Made by a program: the position numbers and the translations under genes. DNA of 64,000 bases, taken from contig CAWCEP010000005.1 of the NCBI GenBank assembly GCA_963794615.1, positions 682,001 through 746,000 of the forward strand, read 5' to 3'. This DNA is from Chersky-840 sp963794615. GTDB taxonomy: Bacteria; Actinomycetota; Acidimicrobiia; Acidimicrobiales; UBA8190. Below, one piece after another: positions 52,683 to 61,446 of this stretch. The first letter of the stretch is position 1. The number at the start of each line of letters is the position of its first letter. The notes beneath the pieces were generated by a model. The model searched no databases. It was not told the origin of the DNA and worked only from the letters and a program-made list of their open reading frames with translations.

Positions 52683-53519
52683 TCAGGCGGCCTGGTGGGC
52701 TGCTTCGACCTCGGCGAGGGTGGCGAGCTGCTGGAGGGCACGGGCCTCGGCCTGACGGGCCCGACGTACGCCGATGCCGAGGCGCGAGGCGGTCGCCTGC
52801 AGCGACGTCGGCATCCCGTCATCGAGCCCGTACCGGATGCGCAGGACGTCGCGTTCGAGATCGCCGAGGGTGTCGACAGCGTCACGGACCCGGCCGAGGA
52901 CCATCTGGCGCTCGACATCATCCTCGAAGGTCTGCTCGTCCGCCCCGACGAGATCCCCGAGGGCCGTGCCGCTGTCGGTGCCGGCGGGCTGATCGAGGCT
53001 GGCAACCACCCGGGCCGCGCTCTGGACCGTCTCGAGGGTGCGACTGTCCACGCCACTCGCCTCGGCCACCTCTTCGGGGGTGGGGTCACGCTGGAGGTCG
53101 GCGGCGAGCTCCCACGTCACCCGGTCGGCGCGCTGCGCCTGCTCGGCTACCTCCATGGGGACCCGGATGGTGTTGCCGTGCTGCTGGACGGCACGCTGGA
53201 GGGACTGGCGAATCCACCACGTGGCGTAGGTAGAGAAGCGGAAGCCGCGCTGCCAGTCGAATTTGTCGACGGCGCGCATGAGGCCGAAGGTTCCCTCCTG
53301 GACGAGATCGCCGAAGTCCACGCCCCGGTCCTGGTAGCGCCGGGCCCAGTGGACAACCAGGCGGAGGTTGGCCGCGATCATCTCGCGGCGCGCCTCGTCG
53401 TCGCCCGCCGCGACGCGCTTGGCCAGTTCGACCTGCTGCTCGTGGTCGGGCAGGGGGTACCGGTCCAGATCATCGAGAAACAGTCGGATGCCGTCATGGG
53501 TGCCAGATGAGTTCGCCAT
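52683..53519 (-). CDS. RNA polymerase sigma factor, sigma-70 family (group 2)
   Basis: A 278 aa sigma factor with regions 1.2/2 (GIRLFLDDLDRYPL, the core-binding DLVQEGTFGLMRAVDKFD, and the -10 recognition helix RFSTYATWWIRQSLQRA), region 3 and region 4 (GLDDGMPTSLQATASRLGIG). It lacks region 1.1. Region 2.4 resembles primary sigmas, which makes it a group 2 alternative sigma and not an ECF sigma. ATG 53519 follows GAGGAA by a few bases; the longer frame upstream is not supported. What controls it is unknown; no anti-sigma gene is adjacent. Confidence 0.92.
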   Translation of the reverse strand: MANSSGTHDGIRLFLDDLDRYPLPDHEQQVELAKRVAAGDDEARREMIAANLRLVVHWARRYQDRGVDFGDLVQEGTFGLMRAVDKFDWQRGFRFSTYATWWIRQSLQRAVQQHGNTIRVPMEVAEQAQRADRVTWELAADLQRDPTPEEVAEASGVDSRTLETVQSAARVVASLDQPAGTDSGTALGDLVGADEQTFEDDVERQMVLGRVRDAVDTLGDLERDVLRIRYGLDDGMPTSLQATASRLGIGVRRARQAEARALQQLATLAEVEAAHQAA

Positions 53520-53726
53520 CGTTCCTCTTCGTCGTTCGTACTGCGTATCGAATAACACCGCTGTGACGCTCGGCATTCCTGGCCGTCGGCAAGTTGGCGG
53601 TCGGGTCGGGCGGGCCGGCGGGCCGGGGTTCGACCTCGGCCCCGGGTGATGCCTACCCATTTCTGACCGGACCACCCGCAGCCGAGCCGGGTTGCGGCTG
53701 ACCTCCCGCCGTGATCCCCTGGGGCG
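53520..53726. other. divergent gap between the sigma factor and phosphatase genes
   Basis: A 207-base gap. I found no pair of consensus boxes with good spacing on either strand. The minus strand is AT-richer near 53540-53555, where the sigma promoter probably lies. Confidence 0.4.
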
Positions 53727-54407
53727 ATGCCCCCGGAAGCCGTCCCGGCCCCCGCCCCCGACGCCGCCCGGCCCCCGGGAGAGCCGTCGTCATCCCCCTA
53801 CGGGGGGTCCCCGGCCGCCGCCGACCGACCTCGTCTCGTGGTAGTGCGCCACAGCGCCACCGAGTGGAGCCGGTCGGGCCGTCACACCGGTCGTACCGAT
53901 CTGCCCGTCCTCGACGAGGGCCGGATCGAGGCCGAAGAGCTGGGACGTCGCTTGGCCGGCCACGTCTTCGCCGTGGTCCTCACGAGCCCGTTGCGACGGG
54001 CGCGCCAGACGTCCGAGATCGCTGGTTTCGGCGCCAGGGCCGAGGTTTGCGAGGACCTGCGGGAATGGGACTACGGCGACTACGAAGGGTGCACCACCGA
54101 CGAGATCCGGGCGCGGCGCCCGGGATGGTCGCTGTGGAGCGACGGCGTACCCGCTGGCGAGCACGCGCCCGACGTGGGCCGGCGCGCCGACCGTGTCATC
54201 TCGAGGGTCAGGCAGACGACCGGGGACGTCCTCGCGTTCGCGCACGCGCACGTCCTGCGCGTCGTGGGTGCCCGGTGGGTGGGGCTGCCCCCGGAGGCGG
54301 GGGCGCTGTTCACCTTGGCGCCGGCCACGATCAGCGTGCTCGGCTGGGAGCGCGACGTACCGGTCGTGACCCGGTGGAACGACCCGGCTGGTGACCCCCT
54401 CGCCTGA
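53727..54407 (+). CDS. histidine phosphatase superfamily protein (phosphoglycerate mutase-like)
   Basis: A 226 aa protein of the histidine phosphatase clan. The catalytic motif is VVRHSATEWS, with Ser in place of the usual Gly after RH. The remaining residues fit: PLRRARQTSEIAG, the acid/base segment REWDYGDYEGCTTDEI, and the second histidine in FAHAHVLRVVGARW. It is more likely a small-molecule phosphatase than a glycolytic mutase. ATG 53727 is followed by a ~30-residue proline/alanine-rich lead. Confidence 0.87.
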   Translation: MPPEAVPAPAPDAARPPGEPSSSPYGGSPAAADRPRLVVVRHSATEWSRSGRHTGRTDLPVLDEGRIEAEELGRRLAGHVFAVVLTSPLRRARQTSEIAGFGARAEVCEDLREWDYGDYEGCTTDEIRARRPGWSLWSDGVPAGEHAPDVGRRADRVISRVRQTTGDVLAFAHAHVLRVVGARWVGLPPEAGALFTLAPATISVLGWERDVPVVTRWNDPAGDPLA

Positions 54408-54462
54408 GACGGGCGTCCCGCTCGCGGCGCTCGGCGGCAGGTCGTGCCGCGACGCGGGTCAT

Positions 54463-54909
54463 TCAGTGCAGAGGGCGGACCGGCACAGGGTTTCCCCGCG
54501 CCCGAGACACCATGTCGTCGAGCGTGAACGAGTCGAGGTGGCCTCGCATGTGCTCGCCGACGTCGGACCAGACCGTCAGCAAGATGCACTGCCCCTCGTG
54601 CTCACAGGCCCCGTTCTCGTGGGGGCGCCCGAAATCCCCTGCCACGATGGGGCCGTCCACGGCGCTCACGATCTGGCCCAGCGTGATCTCGGCGGGGGGC
54701 CGGGCGAGGACGTAGCCGCCGCCGACGCCCCGCTTGGACCGCACCAGGCCGGCCCCTTTCAACGCGAGCAGGATCTGCTCGAGATAGGGCTGGGGCAGCC
54801 CGGTCCGCTCGGCGATGTCGCGCACCGAGGTCGGGCTGGCCGAATCGTCGTGCAGCGCCAACGACAACAGGGCGCGGCTGGCATAGTCGCCGCGGGTCGA
54901 GACCTTCAC
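54463..54909 (-). CDS. Rrf2-family transcriptional regulator
   Basis: A 148 aa winged-helix regulator starting MKVSTRGDYASRALLSLAL, with RTGLPQPYLEQILLALKGAG and GVGGGYVLARPPAEITLGQI, typical of Rrf2 proteins such as IscR, NsrR and RsrR. Only two cysteines are present in the cluster loop (CEHEGQC), where NsrR/IscR have three. A redox or Fe-S sensor role is inferred, with altered cluster ligation. GTG 54909 has a leaderless -10 box six bases upstream. Confidence 0.9.
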   Translation of the reverse strand: MKVSTRGDYASRALLSLALHDDSASPTSVRDIAERTGLPQPYLEQILLALKGAGLVRSKRGVGGGYVLARPPAEITLGQIVSAVDGPIVAGDFGRPHENGACEHEGQCILLTVWSDVGEHMRGHLDSFTLDDMVSRARGNPVPVRPLH

Positions 54910-54915
54910 GCCGCG

Positions 54916-54921
54916 ATGCTA
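54916..54921 (-). promoter_or_regulatory. leaderless -10 element (TAGCAT) of the Rrf2 gene
   Basis: On the minus strand TAGCAT, six bases (CGCGGC), then GTG 54909. Confidence 0.6.
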
Positions 54922-55000
54922 CCCGTGAGACCGCCGCGGACCGGCTGACCGCCAGGCTCGGAATGTGCTCCGGGACGGGGGAGGGCGTGTCCCGTCTGGG

Positions 55001-55006
55001 TACAGT
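55001..55006 (+). promoter_or_regulatory. leaderless -10 element (TACAGT) of the phosphodiesterase gene
   Basis: TACAGT, seven bases, then ATG 55014. It rules out the longer frame that begins upstream. Confidence 0.55.
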
Positions 55007-55013
55007 GCCGAGC

Positions 55014-56187
55014 ATGCGCGACGCCGCGGTCACCGGTTCGAGCACCCGGTCGGGCCCGGGCGTTGCCTCCCCGGTCCTTCCCGACTACGGCCGCGCCTGC
55101 TTGACCTCTGTCGTCCCCGCGCTCTTCTCGGCCCTGGCCGGGAATCGGGACGCGCCGGGATGGGTCCCGGCGCCGGTATCGGGGGCGCGACAGGTGGTGC
55201 TGCTGGTGCTCGACGGGCTGGGTTGGGAGCAGCTCCAGGGCTTCGCGGCGTCGGCACCCACCCTGGCGGCGGCCACGGGCGGTCCCATCACGTCGGTCGT
55301 CCCCACCACCACGGCCACCGCCCTCACGTCGCTCACCACGGGCACGACGCCCTCGGCGCACGGCATCGTCGGCTACCGCCTGCGCGTCGACGGGGACGGC
55401 CCCCCCGGGGAGGTGATGAACGTGCTGCGCTGGCGAACGAGTCGCGGTGACATGCGCCGTACGCTGCCGCCGCCGCGGTTCCAGCCCGTGGCGCCCTTCG
55501 GCGGACGCGCCGTCCCCGCCGTGACGCGCTCGGAATTCGCCTCCACCGGATTCACCGCCGCGCACCTCACCGGGGTCCGTCTCTTCGGCTGGTCGGTGCC
55601 CTCCGCCCTGGTCGTCAACGTCCGACGACTGCTCGGGGCCGGGGAGCCGTTCGTCTACGCGTACTACGACGGTCTCGACAAGGTGGCCCACGAGCACGGT
55701 CTCGGGGACCACTACATCCAGGAGCTGGGGGCGGTGGACCGGCTGGTGGCCGACCTTCTCGGGGTCCTGCCCCCCGGCGCGGTGCTGGCGGTGACCTCTG
55801 ACCACGGGCAGGTCGAAGTGGGCAATGCCACGAGGCTGCCCGGCCCCCGCTCTGTTCGAGATGGCCGAGTTGTTCTCCGGTGAAGGCCGTTTCCGCTGGA
55901 TCCATGTGCGCCCGGGGTCGCTCGACGACGCCGTGGACATCGCGCTGGAGGCGCACGGGGACGAAGCCTGGGTCCGGACTCGCGATCAGATGGTCGACGA
56001 CGGTTGGTTCGGAGGGCCGCTACCCGCCGAGACGGCGCGCCGTCTCGGTGACGTGGCGCTGGTGGCCCACGCGCCGGTCGCGTTCCTCGATCCCGCCGAC
56101 ACGGGCGAGACACGGCTGTTGGGCCGCCACGGCTCGCTCACCTCGGCCGAGATGGCCGTCCCCTTCGTCTCCTGGCCCTCACCCTGA
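55014..56187 (+). CDS. alkaline phosphatase-superfamily nucleotide pyrophosphatase/phosphodiesterase (one frameshift)
   Basis: An NPP-type phosphodiesterase. Metal ligand D is in VVLLVLDGLGWEQL, the nucleophile threonine region is SVVPTTTATALTSLTTGTTP, and the histidine block is VTSDHGQVEVGN. The frame breaks near 55838-55848; removing one base gives PALFEMAELFSGEGRFRW and runs to 56187, about 390 aa. There is no signal peptide, so it is probably cytoplasmic. Substrate is unknown. It follows a leaderless promoter and diverges from the Rrf2 gene, which may regulate it. Confidence 0.82.
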
Positions 56188-56255
56188 CCTCGGGACCACC
56201 CACAACCACAGCCGGTCGCGGTGGCCGGCGACCACCCGTTTGGAAGGATCGCCCC

Positions 56256-56822
56256 ATGAACCAAGAACCCCAGCAACCCGCCGGCGTCGACGCCGGCGAG
56301 GCGGTGCTCCTCGAGCCGGGGGAGCGCCCGTCGGGCCTCGTACCCCCCTCCCCGGCGTCGGGCTCGCCGGGCTCCGGAGACGGTGACGAAGGCGGGGACC
56401 GGGACGTCACCGAGTCCGTCGAGCAGCCGGCCAAGGTCATGCGGATCGGTTCGATGGTGAAACAGCTGCTCGACGAGGTTCGCGCCGCCAGCCTCGACGA
56501 GGCGAGCCGGGCCCGGATGCGGGAGATCTACGAGCAGTCGGTCAGGGAGTTGGCCGGCGCCCTCAGCCCGGACCTCGCCGCCGAGCTCGACCGGATGACG
56601 CTTCCCTTCGACGACTCGGTCCCGTCCGAAGCCGAGCTGCGCATCGCCCAGGCGCAACTCGTGGGGTGGCTCGAGGGGCTGTTCCACGGCATCCAGGCGA
56701 CGCTCCTGGCCCAGCAGATGGCGGCCCGGGCCCAGCTCGAGGAGATGCGCCAGCGCGGCCTTCCCCCCGGGGGGATGTCGAGCCAGGAAGCCGTGCCGGC
56801 GCGGCCCGGCACCTACCTGTAG
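56256..56822 (+). CDS. bpa: bacterial proteasome activator (Bpa/PafE family, DUF2587)
   Basis: Bpa forms a ring that docks on the 20S proteasome and opens it without ATP. The 188 aa protein has an acidic, disordered N-terminus, then the helical core (MRIGSMVKQLLDEVRAASLD, LTLPFDD-like text and WLEGLFHGIQATLLAQQM). It ends in RPGTYL. The final GxYL is the docking motif (GQYL in the mycobacterial protein). GGAAGGA lies 7 bases before ATG 56256. No proteasome subunit gene is in this window. Confidence 0.88.
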   Translation: MNQEPQQPAGVDAGEAVLLEPGERPSGLVPPSPASGSPGSGDGDEGGDRDVTESVEQPAKVMRIGSMVKQLLDEVRAASLDEASRARMREIYEQSVRELAGALSPDLAAELDRMTLPFDDSVPSEAELRIAQAQLVGWLEGLFHGIQATLLAQQMAARAQLEEMRQRGLPPGGMSSQEAVPARPGTYL

Positions 56823-56852
56823 GGCTGCTACTGTCGAATGACAACGCTGTGA

Positions 56853-56873
56853 TTCTCCACAGGCTGTGGACAA
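56853..56873. promoter_or_regulatory. pair of inverted DnaA-box-like sites upstream of dnaE
   Basis: TTCTCCACA (56853-56861) and TGTGGACAA (56865-56873) face each other across GGC. The second is a perfect complement of TTGTCCACA, the usual actinobacterial DnaA box; the first has one mismatch. They lie in the dnaE leader, about 80 bases before its ATG. Confidence 0.55.
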
Positions 56874-56950
56874 GGCCACGTGGGCACGGCGGGCTGGCGC
56901 TTCCAGGGGGCCCACAGCCGTCGACGCGACGCCGCCGAGGAGGACGGCTC

Positions 56951-59900
56951 ATGGCCGCCAGGGGATCGTTCACCCATCTGCACACCCATACCGAGTACTC
57001 GATGCTCGACGGCGCGTCCCGGCTCGACGACCTCGTCGACGCGGCCGTCGCCGACGGGCAGCCCGCCCTCGGCATCACCGACCACGGCAACATGTACGGG
57101 GTCCTCGACTTCTACGCGGCGTGCCGCAACGCGGGGATCACCCCGGTCATCGGCACCGAGGCCTACATGGCGGGGGAGTCGCGCCACGAGCGCCCGGTAC
57201 GGCGGGGCAAGGTCGACGACACGGGCGGGGACGTCGAAGGGGGCGAGAAGCTCTACTACCACCTGACCCTGCTGGCCGAGACGAACCAGGGCTACCGCAA
57301 CCTGCTGAAGCTCTCGTCGGCCGCCTACCTCGAGGGCTACTACTACAAGCCCCGAGTCGACTGGGAGCTCCTCGAGCGCCACCACGAGGGCATCATCGCC
57401 ACCACCGGATGCCTGGGCGGGGTGGTGCTCCAGGCCCTGTTGGCCGACGACGAGGAACGCGCCCTCAAGCTGGCCGGGCGGCTGCAGGACGTGTTCGGGC
57501 GCGACAGCCTGTTCGTGGAGCTCCAGGACCACGGCCTACCCCAGCAGAGGCGGACCAATCCCGCACTTGTCCGCATCGCCCGGCAACTCGGCGCCCCGCT
57601 GCTCGCCACCAACGACAGCCACTACACCCATCGCCAGGACTCCGTAGCGCACGATGCGCTGCTGTGCGTGCAGACGGGCGCGTTGATCGACGATCCCAAG
57701 CGTTTCAAGTTCGAGGGCGAGGAGCACTATCTGAAGTCGGCGGCGGAGATGCGCGCCCTGTTCTCCGAGGTCCCCGAAGCGTGTGACAACACGCTGCTGA
57801 TCGCCGAGAGGGCGAATGTCGAGATCGAGTTCGGTGTGAACGCCCTCCCCGAGTTCCCGGTTCCCGCTGAGTTCGAGGGCGAGACCTACGAGCAGCGCGC
57901 CGACGCCTATCTGCGCCACCTCACCTTGACGAGCGCGCAGGGCCGGTACGGGTCCTCGTTGCCCGGGCCGGTGCGCGACCGCATCGACTACGAGCTGGGC
58001 GTCATCGCCAGCATGGGCTTCTCGGCCTACTTCCTGGTGGTGTGGGATCTGATCCGTCACGCCCGCGACAGCGGTATCCGGGTGGGGCCGGGCCGGGGCT
58101 CGGCGGCGGGGTGTTGCGTGGCGTACTGCCTCGGGATCGTCGACCTCGATCCCATCAAGTACGACCTGCTCTTCGAACGGTTCCTCAACCCCGGCCGCAA
58201 GCAGATGCCCGACATCGACATGGACTTCGACGAGCGGTACCGGGGCGAGATGATCCGGTACGCGACGGAGCGCTACGGCGCCGATCGGGTGGCGCAGATC
58301 GTCACCTTCTCGACGATCAAAGCACGGGCCGCGGTACGCGACGCCGCCCGCGTCCTCGGGTACCCGTATCTCGTCGGCGACCGGATCGCCAAGGCCATGC
58401 CCCCGCTCATCATGGGCCGGGACACGCCGCTGCGGGCCTGTCTCGACCGGGTCGACGGATTCGACGACGGCTACGCCACCGCCCAGGGCCTGCGCGAGAT
58501 GTACGCCACCGACGAGGAGGCCCGTCGTGTCATCGACGTGGCCAAGGGCCTCGAGGGCCTGCGTCGCCAGGACGGCATCCACGCCGCGGCCGTGGTCATC
58601 ACCAAGGAGCCGCTCACCGAGTACCTGCCCATCCAGCGCAAGCCCGAGAGCGGCCAGAATCCCGCCGAGGCGCCCATCGTCACCCAGTACGAGATGCACG
58701 GGGTCGAGGAGCTCGGGCTGCTCAAGATGGACTTCCTGGGGTTGCGCAACCTCTCGGTCATCGAGCGCGCCCTCGACCTCGTGGCCAAGACCGAGGGCAA
58801 GCGCCCCGACATCGACGCCATCCCCCTCGACGACGACGCCACGTTCGCGATGCTCCAGCGCGGGGACTCGATCGGGGTGTTCCAACTCGAGGGCGGGCCC
58901 ATGCGATCCCTCATGCGCTCGCTCGCACCCACCGGTTTCGACGACGTGGCCGCGCTCGTGGCGCTGTACCGCCCCGGGCCCATGGCGGCCAACATGCACC
59001 ACGACTACGCGGACCGCAAGAACAACCGCCAGGCCGTCAGCTACCTGCACGCCGATCTCGAGCCCATCCTGAGCGACACCTACGGGCTCATGATCTACCA
59101 GGAGTCGGTCATGCGGGTGGCGCAGCGGTTCGCGGGCTACACGCTCGAGGAAGCCGACAACCTCCGCAAGGCGTGTGGCAAGAAGATCCGCGCCATGATC
59201 CAGGCCGAGCGCGAGAAGTTCGTCGCAGGATGTGTGACCCAGGGATACGAGAAGATGCTGGGCACCAAATTGTTCGACATCATCGAACCGTTCGCCGACT
59301 ACGCCTTCAACAAGTCGCACTCGTACGGGTACGGCCTCGTCGCGTACCAGACGGCGTGGCTCAAGGCCCACTACCCGGTCGAGTACTTCGCCGCCCTGTT
59401 GACCTCCGTCAAGGACGACAAGGACAAGACCGCCATCTATCTCGGCGAGTGCCGGACGCTCGGCACCGAGGTGCTCGTCCCCGACGTCAACCGCTCGGCC
59501 GGTGAGTTCACTCCGCTCGTCGGCGAAGACGGCGCCCACCGCATCGTGTTCGGCTTGGCCGCGGTGCGGAACGTGGGGGAGAGCCTCGTGGACCGGATCG
59601 TGGCCGAACGCGAGGCCAACGGTCCCTTCACCGACTTCTACGACTTCTGTCAGCGTGTCGACCCGGTGGTGCTCAACAAACGCACCATGGAGTCGCTCGT
59701 CAAGGCGGGGGCCTTCGACTCGCTCGGCTACCCCCGCCAGGGGCTGTGTCTCGTGTTCGAGGAGATCGTCGACCGGACGCTCGAGCGCCGGCGCGAGGAG
59801 CAGGCCGGGATCTCGACGTTGTTCTCGACGCTCGAGGGCTTCGGCGATCCCGACGGGGGCTCGGCTCCCGTCGGCTACGGGGACCCCAGGGTGCCGGTGC

Positions 59901-60556
59901 CCGACACCGAGTTCGCCAAGACCCAGCGCCTCGCCTTCGAAAAGGAGATGCTCGGCCTGTACGTGAGCGACCATCCCCTGCGTGGCGTCGAAACAGCCGT
60001 GGCCCGCCTCACGGACTGCTCGATCGGGGACCTGAAGGACCTCGACGACGGCCCCGCCGACGGCTCGGGACGAGACGGCCAGGTCAGGACGATCGGCGGG
60101 GTGGTGACCGGCCTCGTCCGGCGCTACACCAAGCGCGGGGAGCTGATGGCCACCTTCGTCCTCGAGGACCTGCGCGCCTCGATCGAGGTGTTCGTGTTTC
60201 CCAAGGTCATGGCCGAGATCGGGGCGCTGCTCGCCGACGACGCCGTGTTCGTGGTCCGGGGCCGGCTCGACAGCCGAGATGACCAGGTCAAGCTGGTCTG
60301 CATGGAGGCGCACCGTCCCCAGCTGGCTGCCGACGGGGCGGGCGAGCTCCGGGTCGAGCTCCCCCTCGGGGTCCTGACCGACCCCGTCGTCGAGCGGCTC
60401 AAGCAACTGTTGTCCGAGCACCCCGGGAACGAGCCCGTGTTCCTCCACGTGGGCCAGTCGGTCCTGCGGTTGCCCGCCGAGTTCAACGTGGACAGCCGGC
60501 GGGGGCTCCTCGGGGAGCTGCGGATGCTCCTCGGCCCGAGCGTGATCGTGGCCTGA
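56951..60556 (+). CDS. dnaE: DNA polymerase III alpha subunit (DnaE1)
   Basis: The replicative polymerase catalytic subunit, 1201 aa. The N-terminal PHP domain is intact (FTHLHTHTEYSMLDGASR, ITDHGNMYG), as in mycobacterial DnaE1, where it supplies proofreading. The polymerase motif PDIDMDFDERYRGEM is at about residue 418. FNKSHSYGYGLVAYQTAWLK, the helix-hairpin-helix region and an OB domain (about residues 1030-1130) follow. ATG 56951 has GAGGAGG about 8 bases upstream. It is single-frame across 3.6 kb, so this part of the sequence is reliable. Confidence 0.97.
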   Translation: MAARGSFTHLHTHTEYSMLDGASRLDDLVDAAVADGQPALGITDHGNMYGVLDFYAACRNAGITPVIGTEAYMAGESRHERPVRRGKVDDTGGDVEGGEKLYYHLTLLAETNQGYRNLLKLSSAAYLEGYYYKPRVDWELLERHHEGIIATTGCLGGVVLQALLADDEERALKLAGRLQDVFGRDSLFVELQDHGLPQQRRTNPALVRIARQLGAPLLATNDSHYTHRQDSVAHDALLCVQTGALIDDPKRFKFEGEEHYLKSAAEMRALFSEVPEACDNTLLIAERANVEIEFGVNALPEFPVPAEFEGETYEQRADAYLRHLTLTSAQGRYGSSLPGPVRDRIDYELGVIASMGFSAYFLVVWDLIRHARDSGIRVGPGRGSAAGCCVAYCLGIVDLDPIKYDLLFERFLNPGRKQMPDIDMDFDERYRGEMIRYATERYGADRVAQIVTFSTIKARAAVRDAARVLGYPYLVGDRIAKAMPPLIMGRDTPLRACLDRVDGFDDGYATAQGLREMYATDEEARRVIDVAKGLEGLRRQDGIHAAAVVITKEPLTEYLPIQRKPESGQNPAEAPIVTQYEMHGVEELGLLKMDFLGLRNLSVIERALDLVAKTEGKRPDIDAIPLDDDATFAMLQRGDSIGVFQLEGGPMRSLMRSLAPTGFDDVAALVALYRPGPMAANMHHDYADRKNNRQAVSYLHADLEPILSDTYGLMIYQESVMRVAQRFAGYTLEEADNLRKACGKKIRAMIQAEREKFVAGCVTQGYEKMLGTKLFDIIEPFADYAFNKSHSYGYGLVAYQTAWLKAHYPVEYFAALLTSVKDDKDKTAIYLGECRTLGTEVLVPDVNRSAGEFTPLVGEDGAHRIVFGLAAVRNVGESLVDRIVAEREANGPFTDFYDFCQRVDPVVLNKRTMESLVKAGAFDSLGYPRQGLCLVFEEIVDRTLERRREEQAGISTLFSTLEGFGDPDGGSAPVGYGDPRVPVPDTEFAKTQRLAFEKEMLGLYVSDHPLRGVETAVARLTDCSIGDLKDLDDGPADGSGRDGQVRTIGGVVTGLVRRYTKRGELMATFVLEDLRASIEVFVFPKVMAEIGALLADDAVFVVRGRLDSRDDQVKLVCMEAHRPQLAADGAGELRVELPLGVLTDPVVERLKQLLSEHPGNEPVFLHVGQSVLRLPAEFNVDSRRGLLGELRMLLGPSVIVA

Positions 60557-60737
60557 TCGTCGGGCCCGCAGGTGCCGTCACCTGCGCTCGGGGCCGTGTC
60601 AGGAGTGTCGAGTGGGCCACGGGTCGCCGCATCCCGTATCCTGGTGGTACCCCCCGAGCGCAAGCGGACCTTGGCCACGCCATCGGCCGACCCGCTCGAA
60701 GGGGCGTCGGAGCAGCTGGACGAGCACGGAGCAGGCC

Positions 60738-61430
60738 ATGCCGTTTGAGGTCGGGACCAAGGACTGCACAGCGCTGAGCGACGCAGAGCTGGCCGAGATG
60801 GCCGACCTGTGCGTCGATCGGGCGCCAGGATTCGACATCGGTTTCCTCTCCAAGCAGTGCGAGGAGTGGGTCCTGGTCAGCCTGGCACGCGAGGGAAGCA
60901 AGCTGCGCGGCTATTCGTTCTCCACGCTGGAGCGCATCGGCGGGACGCCGTCGCTTCTCATCGGCGTGGCCACCGTCGACCGGACGGTCAAGGCCGAGCA
61001 GGCCATGCGCCTGCTCCTGGGCGACCAGTACCGCCGGGCCCTGCTCGCCTTCCCGGACGAGGACGTCTTGGTGGGGACCCGCCTGGCGTCGTGTGAGGGG
61101 TACAACTCCTTCGCCGGCCTGGCCGACGTCGTACCCCGGCCGGGGCACAAGGCCTCGGGTGAGGAGCGGGCCTGGGGCCGTCGCCTGGCCAAGCGGTTCG
61201 GGGCCGAGGGTCGGATCGACGACCGCACCTTCATCCTGGCCGGAGACGGATCGACGGCGGGCGCGCTCGACCTGGGCGGACCCAAGGTGAAGGTCCCCGC
61301 CGACGACGTGGCCGCGCTGTTCGCAGCCCTGAACCTGAAGCGAGACGACCGGCTCGTCGCCTTCGGATGGGCCATGGCCGAGGATCTGGCCTCGGGGCGG
61401 CTCGCCGCCGGCAAGCCCACCCGCAGCTAA
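60738..61430 (+). CDS. hypothetical protein (possible GNAT-like fold)
   Basis: A 230 aa soluble protein that I do not recognise. It starts MPFEVGTKDCTALSDAELAE. The alternation DIGFLSKQCEEWVLVSLARE, LRGYSFSTLERIGG, LLIGVATVDR, then a long helix, is reminiscent of an acetyltransferase fold, but there is no clear acetyl-CoA loop. GGAG lies a few bases before ATG 60738. The 181-base gap upstream has TATCCT at 60637-60642 without a matching -35 box. It ends near the convergent gene at 61447. Confidence 0.7.
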   Translation: MPFEVGTKDCTALSDAELAEMADLCVDRAPGFDIGFLSKQCEEWVLVSLAREGSKLRGYSFSTLERIGGTPSLLIGVATVDRTVKAEQAMRLLLGDQYRRALLAFPDEDVLVGTRLASCEGYNSFAGLADVVPRPGHKASGEERAWGRRLAKRFGAEGRIDDRTFILAGDGSTAGALDLGGPKVKVPADDVAALFAALNLKRDDRLVAFGWAMAEDLASGRLAAGKPTRS

Positions 61431-61446
61431 CGCCCGGGGCTGACGC

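Noticed and set aside
56821..56950. Origin of replication at the DnaA-box pair
   Set aside because: Only two boxes, no AT-rich unwinding region, and no dnaA, dnaN or rpmH nearby.
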